A stretch of 64,000 nt of DNA from Acinetobacter sp. ANC 3929 (GTDB lineage Bacteria; Pseudomonadota; Gammaproteobacteria; Pseudomonadales; Moraxellaceae), in the NCBI RefSeq assembly GCF_000369405.1, contig NZ_KB849998.1:180579-244578 (forward strand). The letters run 5' to 3'. Below the pieces are notes generated by a model. It was not told where the DNA came from. It saw only the letters and a program-made list of their open reading frames with translations, and ran no database searches. This document shows, one piece after another, positions 48,832 to 62,190 of this stretch (positions are counted from its first letter, which is position 1; every line of letters begins with the position of its first letter). Both the position numbers and the translations under genes were made by a program.

Positions 48832-49167
48832 ATGACAGAGAATGTTGGTTTTGCAGGTCAAATCGGCCCTGAGCATGTTGAGCAAGTGGTTGAAAAAGGA
48901 TTTAAATCGATTATTAATAACCGTCCAGATCTGGAAGGTGGTCCTGAGCAACCTACAAGTGCCCAAATCGAAGAATCTGCACGCAATGCAGGTCTAGACT
49001 ATGTCTATCAACCTGTTGTTGCAGGCCAAATCACTGAGTTAGACGTACGTACTTTTGCAAATCATTATAATGAACTGCCAAAACCAATTTTAATGTTCTG
49101 TCGTACTGGTAACCGTTCAAATAATTTATATCAAATCGCAAAACAAATGGACTTACTGGACGATTAA
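48832..49167 (+). CDS. TIGR01244/DUF442 family protein with phosphatase-like loop
   Basis: This is a 111-residue protein resembling the sulfur-transferase/phosphatase-like group DUF442, found fused to metallo-beta-lactamase in Blh proteins. NVGFAGQIGPEHVEQV, KSIINNRPDLEGGPEQPTSA and FCRTGNRSNNL (a C-x5-R-S signature) are visible. The C-x5-R loop allows a phosphatase or sulfur-carrier reaction; which is unknown. It stands alone here. Confidence 0.85.
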   Translation: MTENVGFAGQIGPEHVEQVVEKGFKSIINNRPDLEGGPEQPTSAQIEESARNAGLDYVYQPVVAGQITELDVRTFANHYNELPKPILMFCRTGNRSNNLYQIAKQMDLLDD

Positions 49168-49251
49168 ATTCATTACATTTCATTACCTGATCAAAATAGT
49201 TAAACCTTTGTTTTTATAAGATGATGGTTCTTTTTCACAAGACAAAGAACC

Positions 49252-49356
49252 ATGCACAAACTCACCATTATTATTTTATGCCTTATCTCACTTTCAGCGT
49301 GTAGTTCTTTTCAAGTTCGCCCAACAGCAACAGTGAGTATAGGTACTACCCTATAA
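49252..49356 (+). CDS. Very small lipoprotein (34 aa)
   Basis: This short gene encodes MHKLTIIILCLISLSAC followed by SSFQVRPTATVSIGTTL. The N-terminus is a clean lipoprotein signal with lipobox LSAC, so the mature part is only 18 residues. It sits in the spacer between the DUF442 gene and the giant lipoprotein, and ends in a strong terminator. The Shine-Dalgarno is weak. Similar tiny lipoproteins occur in other proteobacteria but are seldom studied. Confidence 0.6.
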   Translation: MHKLTIIILCLISLSACSSFQVRPTATVSIGTTL

Positions 49357-49385
49357 AAAAACAGCACCGAAGTGCTGTTTTTTTA
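49355..49385. terminator. Bidirectional terminator between the tiny lipoprotein and the Ig-like repeat lipoprotein
   Basis: The stem AAAACAGCAC/GTGCTGTTTT with loop CGAA is flanked by A- and T-runs, between convergent genes. Confidence 0.87.
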
Positions 49386-49393
49386 TACATTAA

Positions 49394-52300
49394 TTATTTA
49401 CAAGAGTTAAGAATTCCATAAGGACTCTTATTGTTAATTGATGGTGTGAATGCCCAATCCGTCTTATCAAAATCACTAGAGACTGTTGGTAAAGAAACCG
49501 TTCGATAACCATGTATTGGTGTATTCGCCAATGTTGCTGTCGCCCCGATCTGAACAGATAACCATGAAGCATATGCTTTTGGATAACGTATTTGGAAATC
49601 AAACTTACCTTCTTTATCTGTTGTATAAGTTGCCGTATATGGATTTGAATCACTTGCACCAATAAAACGTACAACATTTAAAGTTTCAAGAACATCGCTA
49701 CCATTTCTATCTTTTTCACCAGTAATTGTGACATTGCGATCATCATAAGATGTTGAAGGATCATCTTTCGTCGGAATTGCACAGACTAATGGAGGCGTTA
49801 GTAATGGTGGTAAATGTTGAGTCCAGAATTTTGCTTTTGTAATCGGGTCTTCTATAACTGTCCAAGCACCACGAGAAAATTCAACAGCTCTAACATCCAT
49901 CGTGACGTTTTGATTCGCTACAGGTCGACCATCTAAATCTGTCACTTGTACTGAAGCATTCCAATTATAATAAATGCCCGAGTTATCATCGATACCCACT
50001 TTATTTGGATTCATGGCAACAGTAATAGAACCTTGTGTTACAGGGACATCAGCAGCAATAATATCAGCTAAATAACTCTGACGTCGTTCCGTTCCATTAC
50101 TATCTTTAACTAATGCCTCTACACGTAGGTCATCTGTAATAAACTGAGCTGCACTATAACCTTGAGCGCGTAAATTTTCATCCACAACAACGGTAAATTT
50201 TACCCAACCATTTTCATCACTTTCTACTGTGGATGCTCCACGGATATAAGCACCATTTTTTTGATAATCTGGAATTGTTAATGTCACTGCTTTTCCAGAT
50301 TGACTCGAGCCATTGATATCTGTGACTAATACAGAAACATCAACAGCATCACCGCGTACATGCAGTTTATCTTTGGATGCCTTTAGTTTCAGATCTAATT
50401 GTGGAGCTAATGTTGTTGGTGAATTAACAGATATTTGTGAAACTTGCTGTACTACAGCTCCCTGCTCATTAATATGAGATGCAATCAAAAGAATAGGATC
50501 AGTATTCGTACCGCTACTCTGTTTCATATCCAAAGTAAATACAGCTTCACCAAATTGATTTGTTACTACTTGTGACGCACCTTTAATCGATGTAGCATTT
50601 CTTGGATCGACAATACTCAAGGTCACTTGCTGATTTGCAATGCCCCCCTGATTAACATCTAAAAGTTTGACTGTAGCAAGAGCTGAATCACCAGCCGTAC
50701 TAAGTGAAACTTTATTGCTATCAATCGTTAAATGATTTGTATTGATTGGCGCTACCACAGTAAAACTTAGAGTACTTTTTAATTCTTCACCTTTAGGATT
50801 TTTAATTACACCAATCACTTTTATACCAGCTGTCAATAAAGCTTGTTTAGCAGTATTAGACATATCTTTAGGGATGGTAATAGAAATCGGTACTGAACCA
50901 TTTGCAGTTGTTAATACTGAATCTGCATTCAATTTAACACCAGCGCTCACTGCCTCTTGATTTAAAGAAAGATTAACGGGATAAGCCGTATTTGCACCTA
51001 ACTCATCTTTTACAGCAACCTGAACTTGATAAGTTTGACCAATTTCCAGATCCGTTTTATCTGACGTTAAACGTAGGTTGACAGAGTCTTTTGGTATAGC
51101 AACCTGGATAGTACCTGTTTGTTGAATACGATCACCATTATTAAGGTTTGTTCCAACGATAGCAAAAGTGATGCCATTTTTAATCAGGCTTGCATCATAT
51201 GTACCTTCTGAGACCTTAACTGTAAATTCCGCTTCGCCTTTACTATTGGTTGTCAATGCAGAATCGGATAAAGATACTCTAGAGCCAGTTAAACCAGCAA
51301 GAGCAATGGCAATAGGAGTATTGGCAACTATATTCCCGGCACTATCTTGGGCAATTACTTTAACTCGAACATCACCGCCCAATACAGATACGGTTTGGAC
51401 ATTATATGAAAGTACCAATCCAGCTAAGCTTGGCAAGATTACAGGTGGACGACTCACATCAATCTTACGTGTCAATGTATAAGCTGAACCATCTCTACGA
51501 GCTCCCTTAACCGCGACAGTAATTCCATTCGCAATTAGGTTCGTTAATTCAGTCTGACTGTTTGCCTTCACCTTTAAACTGAAAGTGACTTTACCATTTT
51601 CTGTAGAAAGAGCAGATGCTGTAGCAAGACTAACCCCATTGCCTAAAGCTGCTTCATTTAAACCAATTCCAACTTTTTGACCAGATAACGATTTTCCATC
51701 AGTACCTGTCGCATTTACAACTACGTTGATTATTTGTTCAACACCAGAAGTTAAAACAACGTTGCCAGGCATCTCTACAGCCAAATAATCTAGATCAATC
51801 TCTGTCTGATCGGTAGGAGCTTTAAAGTTCACTGTTGTTGTTTGCTGAGAAGCATTTGATGTAGTTTGCGCTGTGATTCTAATACCATTTGCAACTAATT
51901 GCTTTTGTCTATCTGAACCATTCGCTTTAAATTCGTAAACGAAAGTCGCATACCCTGTCTCATCCGTATTTTTAGAAGCTTGGCCCGTTAAGCTTAAACC
52001 AAGTGCTTGCAAATCTGTACTCGTTAATGTTGGAAGCGATATTGAAATATTCTCACCTTTTAAAGCACTTCCTTTCACGCCAATTGCTTTAACTTTGACA
52101 GTAATTGTTTGATCTTTTGTATAATCAAAAGCATTATTAATTGGATCAATTGCTAAGTAGCCCACGGCTTCTTCAGATTTTTCTTCGTCTGCTACAGCAA
52201 TTTTAATACTGTTGGTTAAGTTATTATCTGTTTTAAAAGTTGCTGTAATACCTGATTGGACTAAAGCAGCAACTGCAGCCTCTGTTTTTGCATTGGTACG

Positions 52301-53752
52301 CAAGGTATATGTAACGTATCCTCCCGCCGCAGTACTAAAATCTCGTTCAGCACTACCATCAAATGTTACTCCATTAGAAATAGCCTCATTATTTAAAGCT
52401 AAAGTTACTTTTCCTTTGGTCGCAGCTTCACCTTTATTATTAATTCCCTTAACAGTAATCGTCACTTGATCATTTTTTGCATTGATCTTGTAAGAGGAAG
52501 CTATTTCTAAACGCTGTAAAGCCAATTGATCAGCTGCATTTGAATCTGCAGTAATTACATTAATCGTATCCTGAGCGAAAACATCCAAACTGTCAGAATA
52601 AACTGCTTTTAGATTAATTCCCTGCTGAGATAAAGCGATTGGATAATTTGAATTTGCCTTAATTGTAAAGGTTGCATAACCATTCGCATCTGTTATAGCT
52701 TCAGCTTGATCTAAGCTAACTCCATAAGCATCACTTTTATCAGTAAAAATTAATTTTACTTTCTTATTTGCTAAAGCAACATCATTACTATTTTTTGCAC
52801 GTACCTTTACAGTTGTTGTTCCATTCTGAGCTATTATCGGAGCATCCGCTTTAATAATTTCAAGTTTTTGTACAATCTGAGAGATATCTTTAAATGTAAT
52901 TGCAGCTTTAACAGTTTTTTGAGCTTTAAATTCATCGACCAATTTAAATTCCAAACTTTGAGAAGTCGCAACAAGTTTCTGGATATCCTCTGACGTCAAA
53001 TCGGCACTCGCTGCAATAGTAAATGCTGCATTACCATTGTTATCCGTAGTCAGTGATGAACCCGATGAAATGAAAAATTTACCTTGCATCTCTGCTGGCA
53101 AAACTAAACTGACATTTTGCCCTGCTTTAATTCCACCATTTGGGTCAGTAACCTGCGCATTAATTGTTGCAGTACCCTTAGGTAGGTTTAAAACAACGCC
53201 TTGTTGGATATTTAAATTATAATTACTTTGAACAGTGCTCGTTTTAGTAATATTTAGTGTGTAAACTTGTTTAATTGATGTCCCATCAACAGTAGCAGTT
53301 AATAATACTTTTCCAGATGCGGTTGAAATAGAAGGTATATTAAGCTCAAATCCAGCTATACCACCATCAGCAGTTTTAACTAATGAAACTTTGCTGGTCA
53401 CCCCCAATTTATCATTATCTGATATTGATAAACGAACATCTTTATCAGCTATTCCACCTTGATCTTTATTCAAAACCTGAACTGAAAACTTTACAACAGA
53501 ATTATCATTGGCATTAACAATAGTTTTATCTGATGCATCCTTTAAATCTAATACTTTAATACTTTCAGCCACTTTAGAACTATCAGTAGAAGAATTATTT
53601 CCAGTGTTGGAACCACCTTCATTGGTGTTGCTGCTTCCACTATTTCCATAATAGCCACCCCCGCCTCCACCACCACAAGCAACTAGCGCAACTGAAGTAG
53701 CTAAAAGCGTAGAGTTAACCCCTAATTTTTTTAAATTAATTAAATATGTCAT
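49394..53752 (-). CDS. Giant Ig-like (Big-1 type) repeat lipoprotein, ~1,450 aa
   Basis: The ATG at 53752 gives a signal peptide with lipobox LVAC followed by seven glycines and a Ser/Asn/Gly linker. The frame opens earlier at 53830, but that would put the lipobox too far inside. About ten Ig-like modules of ~95 residues follow, each with a recognisable core such as VKVxAxDSxGxxVAN then TTNSKGEAEFTV or TDANGYATFTI. They resemble the Big-1 domains of invasin and intimin. The last ~280 residues differ and contain few repeats. The layout suggests a long stalk on the outer-membrane surface. No cell-wall or barrel anchor is visible other than the lipid. Adhesion is inferred. Confidence 0.88.
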   Translation of the reverse strand: MTYLINLKKLGVNSTLLATSVALVACGGGGGGGYYGNSGSSNTNEGGSNTGNNSSTDSSKVAESIKVLDLKDASDKTIVNANDNSVVKFSVQVLNKDQGGIADKDVRLSISDNDKLGVTSKVSLVKTADGGIAGFELNIPSISTASGKVLLTATVDGTSIKQVYTLNITKTSTVQSNYNLNIQQGVVLNLPKGTATINAQVTDPNGGIKAGQNVSLVLPAEMQGKFFISSGSSLTTDNNGNAAFTIAASADLTSEDIQKLVATSQSLEFKLVDEFKAQKTVKAAITFKDISQIVQKLEIIKADAPIIAQNGTTTVKVRAKNSNDVALANKKVKLIFTDKSDAYGVSLDQAEAITDANGYATFTIKANSNYPIALSQQGINLKAVYSDSLDVFAQDTINVITADSNAADQLALQRLEIASSYKINAKNDQVTITVKGINNKGEAATKGKVTLALNNEAISNGVTFDGSAERDFSTAAGGYVTYTLRTNAKTEAAVAALVQSGITATFKTDNNLTNSIKIAVADEEKSEEAVGYLAIDPINNAFDYTKDQTITVKVKAIGVKGSALKGENISISLPTLTSTDLQALGLSLTGQASKNTDETGYATFVYEFKANGSDRQKQLVANGIRITAQTTSNASQQTTTVNFKAPTDQTEIDLDYLAVEMPGNVVLTSGVEQIINVVVNATGTDGKSLSGQKVGIGLNEAALGNGVSLATASALSTENGKVTFSLKVKANSQTELTNLIANGITVAVKGARRDGSAYTLTRKIDVSRPPVILPSLAGLVLSYNVQTVSVLGGDVRVKVIAQDSAGNIVANTPIAIALAGLTGSRVSLSDSALTTNSKGEAEFTVKVSEGTYDASLIKNGITFAIVGTNLNNGDRIQQTGTIQVAIPKDSVNLRLTSDKTDLEIGQTYQVQVAVKDELGANTAYPVNLSLNQEAVSAGVKLNADSVLTTANGSVPISITIPKDMSNTAKQALLTAGIKVIGVIKNPKGEELKSTLSFTVVAPINTNHLTIDSNKVSLSTAGDSALATVKLLDVNQGGIANQQVTLSIVDPRNATSIKGASQVVTNQFGEAVFTLDMKQSSGTNTDPILLIASHINEQGAVVQQVSQISVNSPTTLAPQLDLKLKASKDKLHVRGDAVDVSVLVTDINGSSQSGKAVTLTIPDYQKNGAYIRGASTVESDENGWVKFTVVVDENLRAQGYSAAQFITDDLRVEALVKDSNGTERRQSYLADIIAADVPVTQGSITVAMNPNKVGIDDNSGIYYNWNASVQVTDLDGRPVANQNVTMDVRAVEFSRGAWTVIEDPITKAKFWTQHLPPLLTPPLVCAIPTKDDPSTSYDDRNVTITGEKDRNGSDVLETLNVVRFIGASDSNPYTATYTTDKEGKFDFQIRYPKAYASWLSVQIGATATLANTPIHGYRTVSLPTVSSDFDKTDWAFTPSINNKSPYGILNSCK

Positions 53753-53985
53753 GGTAGTGTCCATTTTATGTAATAATTCAGCCCTAAATACTCTTACGGC
53801 TTTAACACAAAAATTTACTAGAAATAACATATTTTATCAATCTGCAACTTTCTCTTTATTAACATATAAAGAGAACCATTTGGCAGAAACCATCTTTTTT
53901 TAATTATAAATTTTCTCAGATAACTACATATTATTTTATAACGCCTAAATATTTTCTATCTCAATTCTATTTCCATCCGAGCAAT

Positions 53986-54022
53986 AAAAACACCCCTTAA
54001 CGTTAGCTAGGGGGTGTTTCAA
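53986..54022 (-). terminator. Rho-independent terminator of the rRNA operon
   Basis: AAACACCCC (53988-53996) and GGGGTGTTT (54011-54019) pair around a 14-nt loop that has further self-complementarity. A T-rich tract follows on the minus strand, right after 5S rRNA. Confidence 0.85.
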
Positions 54023-54030
54023 ATTTAAAA

Positions 54031-54144
54031 GCTGGCGATGACTTACTCTCACATGGCAAGTGCCACACTACCATCAGCGCTAAGAGGTTTCACTTCTGAG
54101 TTCGGGAAGGGATCAGGTGGTTCACTCTTGCTATTGTCGCCAGC
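54031..54144 (-). rRNA. rrf: 5S ribosomal RNA
   Basis: The 114-nt minus-strand sequence is typical of gammaproteobacterial 5S. Terminal helix GCTGGCGACAATAG ... CGCCAGC closes both ends. It lies last in the operon. Confidence 0.95.
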
Positions 54145-54333
54145 AAACTGTTGTGGTGCTTTCGGGTCTTATTTGTAGTGTATTCACCACATGCCTTACT
54201 TACGATCCAAAGAGTTATTAACGGATTAGATTATTGAGTCGAAGTTTATTGTTTAGCAATCACTAAATCAAGTTCTTTGTTCAAGATCAGCTTCAACTGA
54301 TCTTTTATGAATCGATTATCAGCTTTACATACA

Positions 54334-54349
54334 ACTGCTTGGGTGTTGT

Positions 54350-54353
<4 letters not shown>
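54334..54353. repeat. 23S processing stem, 3' arm (pairs with 57241-57259)
   Basis: ACTGCTTGGGTGTTGTATAG pairs with CTATACAACCCCAAACAGT at 57241-57259 with one bulge, bringing the two ends of 23S together for RNase III. The pairing is seen directly. Confidence 0.75.
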
Positions 54354-57243
<2,890 letters not shown>

Positions 57244-57599
57244 TACAACCCCAAACAGTCGTTAACACATACAAGTGAGTGTTATCGTTGCAAACTTAAT
57301 TGCTACTATCTGTTGTCCTGTGAATTTAATCACCGTACAGCTTCAATCTAATTCATATACCAAAACGCTTGATTCAGTTAATTTGCTAGTTCTCGGATTA
57401 AATATCTTCTTAACAATTGCTTGTTAAGCTTATATCTAATCGAGTTTGAACAATTTATTTCAGACTCAATTTTCTAATCTGTTAATGATTAACTACCACC
57501 TCGTCGGTGACTAGTAAACTGTGATAAATCACAGAACTTAATAAGCTTTTAACTTACTAAATTCTATAATCTATTTTAGCTCGTACTCTTTAAAGTACG
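57244..57599. other. Spacer between tRNA-Ala and 23S rRNA
   Basis: This ~350-bp AT-rich internal transcribed spacer holds the 5' arm of the 23S processing stem (57241-57259). No gene or further tRNA is seen. Confidence 0.8.
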
Positions 57600-57675
57600 T
57601 GGTGGAGACTAGGAGAGTCGAACTCCTGACCTCCTGCGTGCAAAGCAGGCGCTCTACCAACTAAGCTAAGTCCCC
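57600..57675 (-). tRNA. tRNA-Ala (anticodon TGC)
   Basis: This is a 76-nt minus-strand tRNA with GGGGACTTAGC at the 5' end, anticodon stem-loop CTGCTTTGCACGCAG, T-loop GTTCGAC, and an encoded CCA end. It lies in the 16S-23S spacer. Confidence 0.97.
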
Positions 57676-57711
57676 AGCTTATCATTTAATGAACGACATA
57701 TCTTTCAGATT

Positions 57712-57788
<77 letters not shown>

Positions 57789-57802
57789 TCAGATACATCT
57801 TC

Positions 57803-57828
57803 GAAGAACAACTTGTTGTGGATTCTTA
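57803..57828. repeat. 16S processing stem, 3' arm (pairs with 59511-59535)
   Basis: GAAGAACAACTTGTTGTGGATT and the following bases pair almost perfectly with AAAATCCACACAAGTTGTTCTTC at 59513-59535. This brings both ends of pre-16S together for RNase III cleavage. Confidence 0.8.
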
Positions 57829-57847
57829 CCGATCGTCAATCTTTCGT

Positions 57848-59385
<1,538 letters not shown>

Positions 59386-59911
59386 AAAATCATTAGTAGC
59401 TTATGGCTACAAATCTTGGCTCATCAATTTTCTGACTAAAAATTCGCTCAAATAAACTTCGAGAAATTCTTACCATTCAATCAATGAAATATTTTCGATT
59501 GATCAACCAGTAAAAATCCACACAAGTTGTTCTTCTATTCTCTTAATGATCTTCTCGATGATTCGTCATCATCAAGCTAGGTCGGCTATATTACTCTAAA
59601 TTTCTTTAAAGTCAACAGGTAATTTAGATATTTTCAAAACTTATTCTCAAACCCAAAAATTTAACCCTTAAGCCAAATCCTTGTTTCTCAACAAGTTTTT
59701 ATCTGCATCACCGCCGATGGATGTGCATTCTACAGCATTTCCAACCAGACACAACCCCATTTTTCAAATTCTTTTAAATTATTAATTCAAGCGACTATTT
59801 TTTGAACTGAACAGTTACTTTTAATGCCTTTTCTTTGTGTTTAAGAACTTTTTTTAAACAATTAAGTCCAGTAGAATATGTCTCTTGCTTCACATTTTTT
59901 GGCACTTTTGA
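59386..59911 (-). other. rRNA operon leader and upstream region
   Basis: The leader from the promoter (59588-59615) to 16S holds the 5' arm of the 16S processing stem (59511-59535). The part from about 59620 to 59911 is AT-rich and holds the upstream region of both rrn and the divergent yfiR gene. No open frame is convincing. Confidence 0.75.
59588..59615 (-). promoter_or_regulatory. rRNA operon promoter
   Basis: Read on the minus strand: -35 TTGACT (59610-59615), 16-bp spacer, -10 TAATAT (59588-59593). A GC-rich AGCCGACC discriminator follows, as is usual for stringently controlled rRNA promoters. AT-rich sequence upstream could act as an UP element. Confidence 0.8.
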
Positions 59912-60424
59912 TTGAAAATACGGTTTGGTCGTAAAAAAGCTCGTTCTATATTACTTGCTGCATTATTTGTTGTGAGCCCGCTTTGCTATGCCATTTCAAC
60001 GCATAACTTCTATGAGCTGGCTTTATCTATATTAAGTTATAGTAAATGGTCGAACACCAGTCGCCCAACAATTTGTGTGATTGACAATCAAGATGCGGCA
60101 AATCAGTTTCAAAGTAATATTCGTCAGCTTGCTTATGAGTATCAAGTTCAGGCTGTGACTGCTAAAGACTTTCCCAAAACAGATTGTCATGTTGCCTATT
60201 TCACAGTAACGTCGCCGCAGCAGCAGCAAAATTTAATTCAGGCGTATCCGTCTCGCTCATTGCTTTCATTAAGTACCAATAACCCAGCCTGCGAAGTTGG
60301 TAGTATTTTCTGCTTATACAATAAGAAGACCTTTTCTACATTTAAAGTAAACTTGGATGCATTGAGCTATTCCAAAGTACATATTGATCCTCGTGTTTTA
60401 CTCTTAGCGAAGAATGCGGGGTAA
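59912..60424 (+). CDS. yfiR: YfiR-like periplasmic inhibitor of the diguanylate cyclase
   Basis: This is a 170-residue protein with a signal peptide (SILLAALFVVSPLCYA). In Pseudomonas, YfiR holds the cyclase YfiN inactive from the periplasm and senses redox state. Four cysteines occur in positions like those of its two disulfides: TICVIDN, KTDCHVAY, and the C-x6-C pair NPACEVGSIFC. The start is a TTG at 59912; no better one is near. It is followed by yfiN after 5 nt and yfiB. Confidence 0.85.
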   Translation: MKIRFGRKKARSILLAALFVVSPLCYAISTHNFYELALSILSYSKWSNTSRPTICVIDNQDAANQFQSNIRQLAYEYQVQAVTAKDFPKTDCHVAYFTVTSPQQQQNLIQAYPSRSLLSLSTNNPACEVGSIFCLYNKKTFSTFKVNLDALSYSKVHIDPRVLLLAKNAG

Positions 60425-60429
60425 GCATA

Positions 60430-61653
60430 GTGATTTCAAACTTATATCAATCTACTTCCTTACACGCTTTATTCCGTAAATCACAATTTGCGATCTTTGC
60501 AATTACGTTTGTCATTTGCTCTTTTACTTTTGCCACCATTTCTATGTTTACAATGGAAACCTATGCAAAACAGAATTTGCAGCTCTTGAGCCAAACTGTC
60601 TTGGAACGCGTACAACCTGCTGTCGTGTTTAAAGATAAAGGGGCAATTGATCAAATCCTTGATGACTATACGAGTGAACATGCGATCCGTAGTATTCATG
60701 TGTATGATCCTCAGCAAAAATTATTGGCTGAAAGTACCAAAAAAGTCGCGCATACCTCAGTGATGCAGGATTTAATGGATCGATGGTTTTTACATGATCC
60801 AATTAAATTAATGATCGTTCATCATAAAAAGAAAGTTGGAGAATTGGTACTCTATGGTAGTTCAGAGAATATTTTACATTTTCTAAAAACCATTATTATT
60901 GGTCTTGCGATTTCAATGTTTTTTATTGTCATTGCTTTACTTTGGTCAGTAAACATTACTTATCGCCAAATTATGCAAGCGATTAAGCCCTTGACCCATA
61001 TTGCGCAATTGGTCAGTGATCAAAAAGCCTATAATTTACGCTTTCCCAATAATCACATCCATGAATTTCAAAACTTAAATACGGTGTTTAACGAACTTTT
61101 AGAAGAAATTCAAATTTGGCATACGCATCTGCAAAAAGAAAATCGGCAGCTTTCATTCCAAGCACATCATGATCAGCTCACCAGCTTGCCGAATCGTCAT
61201 TATTTTTACCAAGAATTATTTAACATTTTTGAAAACCCACAATACCGTCACAGTTCAGCTTTATTATTTATCGACAATAATAAGTTTAAAGTGATTAATG
61301 ATGAATATGGACATTTAGCTGGAGATGCCGTTTTAAAAGAAATGGCGTCTCGCTTAAGGCTTTCTGTTCGCTACGAAGATTTTATTGCCCGTTTAGGTGG
61401 CGATGAATTTGCGATCATTTTGCATTCAATTCACCATACAGATCATTTAAGGACAATTGCTGAAGGGGTGCTCGCAAGTTGCGAACAACCTTTAGAGTTT
61501 AACGGACAAACGATTCATTTCGGTTTTAGCTTAGGGGTTGCTTTTTCTCAGTTTGCAGAGAATCCAGAGGATTTGATTATGCAAGCCGATCAAGCCATGT
61601 ATAAAGCTAAGAGTTTAAATCCACATTGGTTTCTTTATAAACCAGAAATTTAG
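60430..61653 (+). CDS. yfiN: YfiN/TpbB-like membrane diguanylate cyclase
   Basis: This is a 407-residue inner-membrane protein with two transmembrane helices (FAIFAITFVICSFTFATISM and IIIGLAISMFFIVIALLWSV) around a periplasmic CHASE8-like sensor at ~45-155. A HAMP-like linker follows at ~170-225, then a GGDEF domain at ~240-400 with intact GGDEF in RLGGDEFAIIL. No inhibitory RxxD site is clear. It makes c-di-GMP. The start is a GTG at 60430, 5 nt after yfiR. Confidence 0.9.
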   Translation: MISNLYQSTSLHALFRKSQFAIFAITFVICSFTFATISMFTMETYAKQNLQLLSQTVLERVQPAVVFKDKGAIDQILDDYTSEHAIRSIHVYDPQQKLLAESTKKVAHTSVMQDLMDRWFLHDPIKLMIVHHKKKVGELVLYGSSENILHFLKTIIIGLAISMFFIVIALLWSVNITYRQIMQAIKPLTHIAQLVSDQKAYNLRFPNNHIHEFQNLNTVFNELLEEIQIWHTHLQKENRQLSFQAHHDQLTSLPNRHYFYQELFNIFENPQYRHSSALLFIDNNKFKVINDEYGHLAGDAVLKEMASRLRLSVRYEDFIARLGGDEFAIILHSIHHTDHLRTIAEGVLASCEQPLEFNGQTIHFGFSLGVAFSQFAENPEDLIMQADQAMYKAKSLNPHWFLYKPEI

Positions 61654-61661
61654 GACATGTT

Positions 61662-62141
61662 ATGCGCGCTCACACCATTAAAATTTCATTTATAGCGTTA
61701 CTCTGCCTAACATTGGCTGGCTGCTTGAGTTTTGGCCCGTTAAAGTATCGTCAGGTCAAAATGCTTAAGAAAGAAGGCTTCGTTCTAACAGATGAAGGCT
61801 GGACGCTTGGTCTTCCTGAACGTTTGTTATTTGACTTTAATACTTCAGAGATCAAACCTGAACATCAAAAAGAAATTGTTCGTTTGGTAACTCAATTGAA
61901 CAAATATGACCTAGAGAAATTAAAAATCGTAGGCCATACCGATGATATCGGCAATCCAGAGTACAACCAAAAACTCTCTGAGGAACGTGCTCAAAGTGTT
62001 TCAACCATCTTTATTGCTCAGGGTTTCAAGCAAAATAATTTAACTGTGGTTGGTCGTGGTTCTCATCAGCCTTTTGTTCCAAATACCTCCGATGAAAACC
62101 GTGCCAGCAACCGCCGCGTTAATGTCATCATTATCCCATAA
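61662..62141 (+). CDS. yfiB: YfiB-like OmpA-domain lipoprotein
   Basis: This is a 159-residue outer-membrane lipoprotein with lipobox LAGC and an OmpA/peptidoglycan-binding domain at ~45-155 (LLFDFNTSEIKPEH, VGHTDDIGNPEYNQKLSEERAQSV, NRASNRRVNVIII). YfiB in Pseudomonas sequesters YfiR and so activates YfiN. It begins 8 nt after yfiN, making a three-gene operon with a terminator. Confidence 0.9.
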   Translation: MRAHTIKISFIALLCLTLAGCLSFGPLKYRQVKMLKKEGFVLTDEGWTLGLPERLLFDFNTSEIKPEHQKEIVRLVTQLNKYDLEKLKIVGHTDDIGNPEYNQKLSEERAQSVSTIFIAQGFKQNNLTVVGRGSHQPFVPNTSDENRASNRRVNVIIIP

Positions 62142-62154
62142 GCAAATCGCTTCA

Positions 62155-62188
62155 ATAAAAAAGCCGACTTCATCTAGTCGGCTTTTTT
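62155..62188. terminator. Bidirectional terminator of the yfiRNB operon
   Basis: AAGCCGACT (62161-62169), loop TCATCT, AGTCGGCTT (62176-62184), flanked by A- and T-runs, between convergent genes. Confidence 0.9.
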
Positions 62189-62190
62189 AT

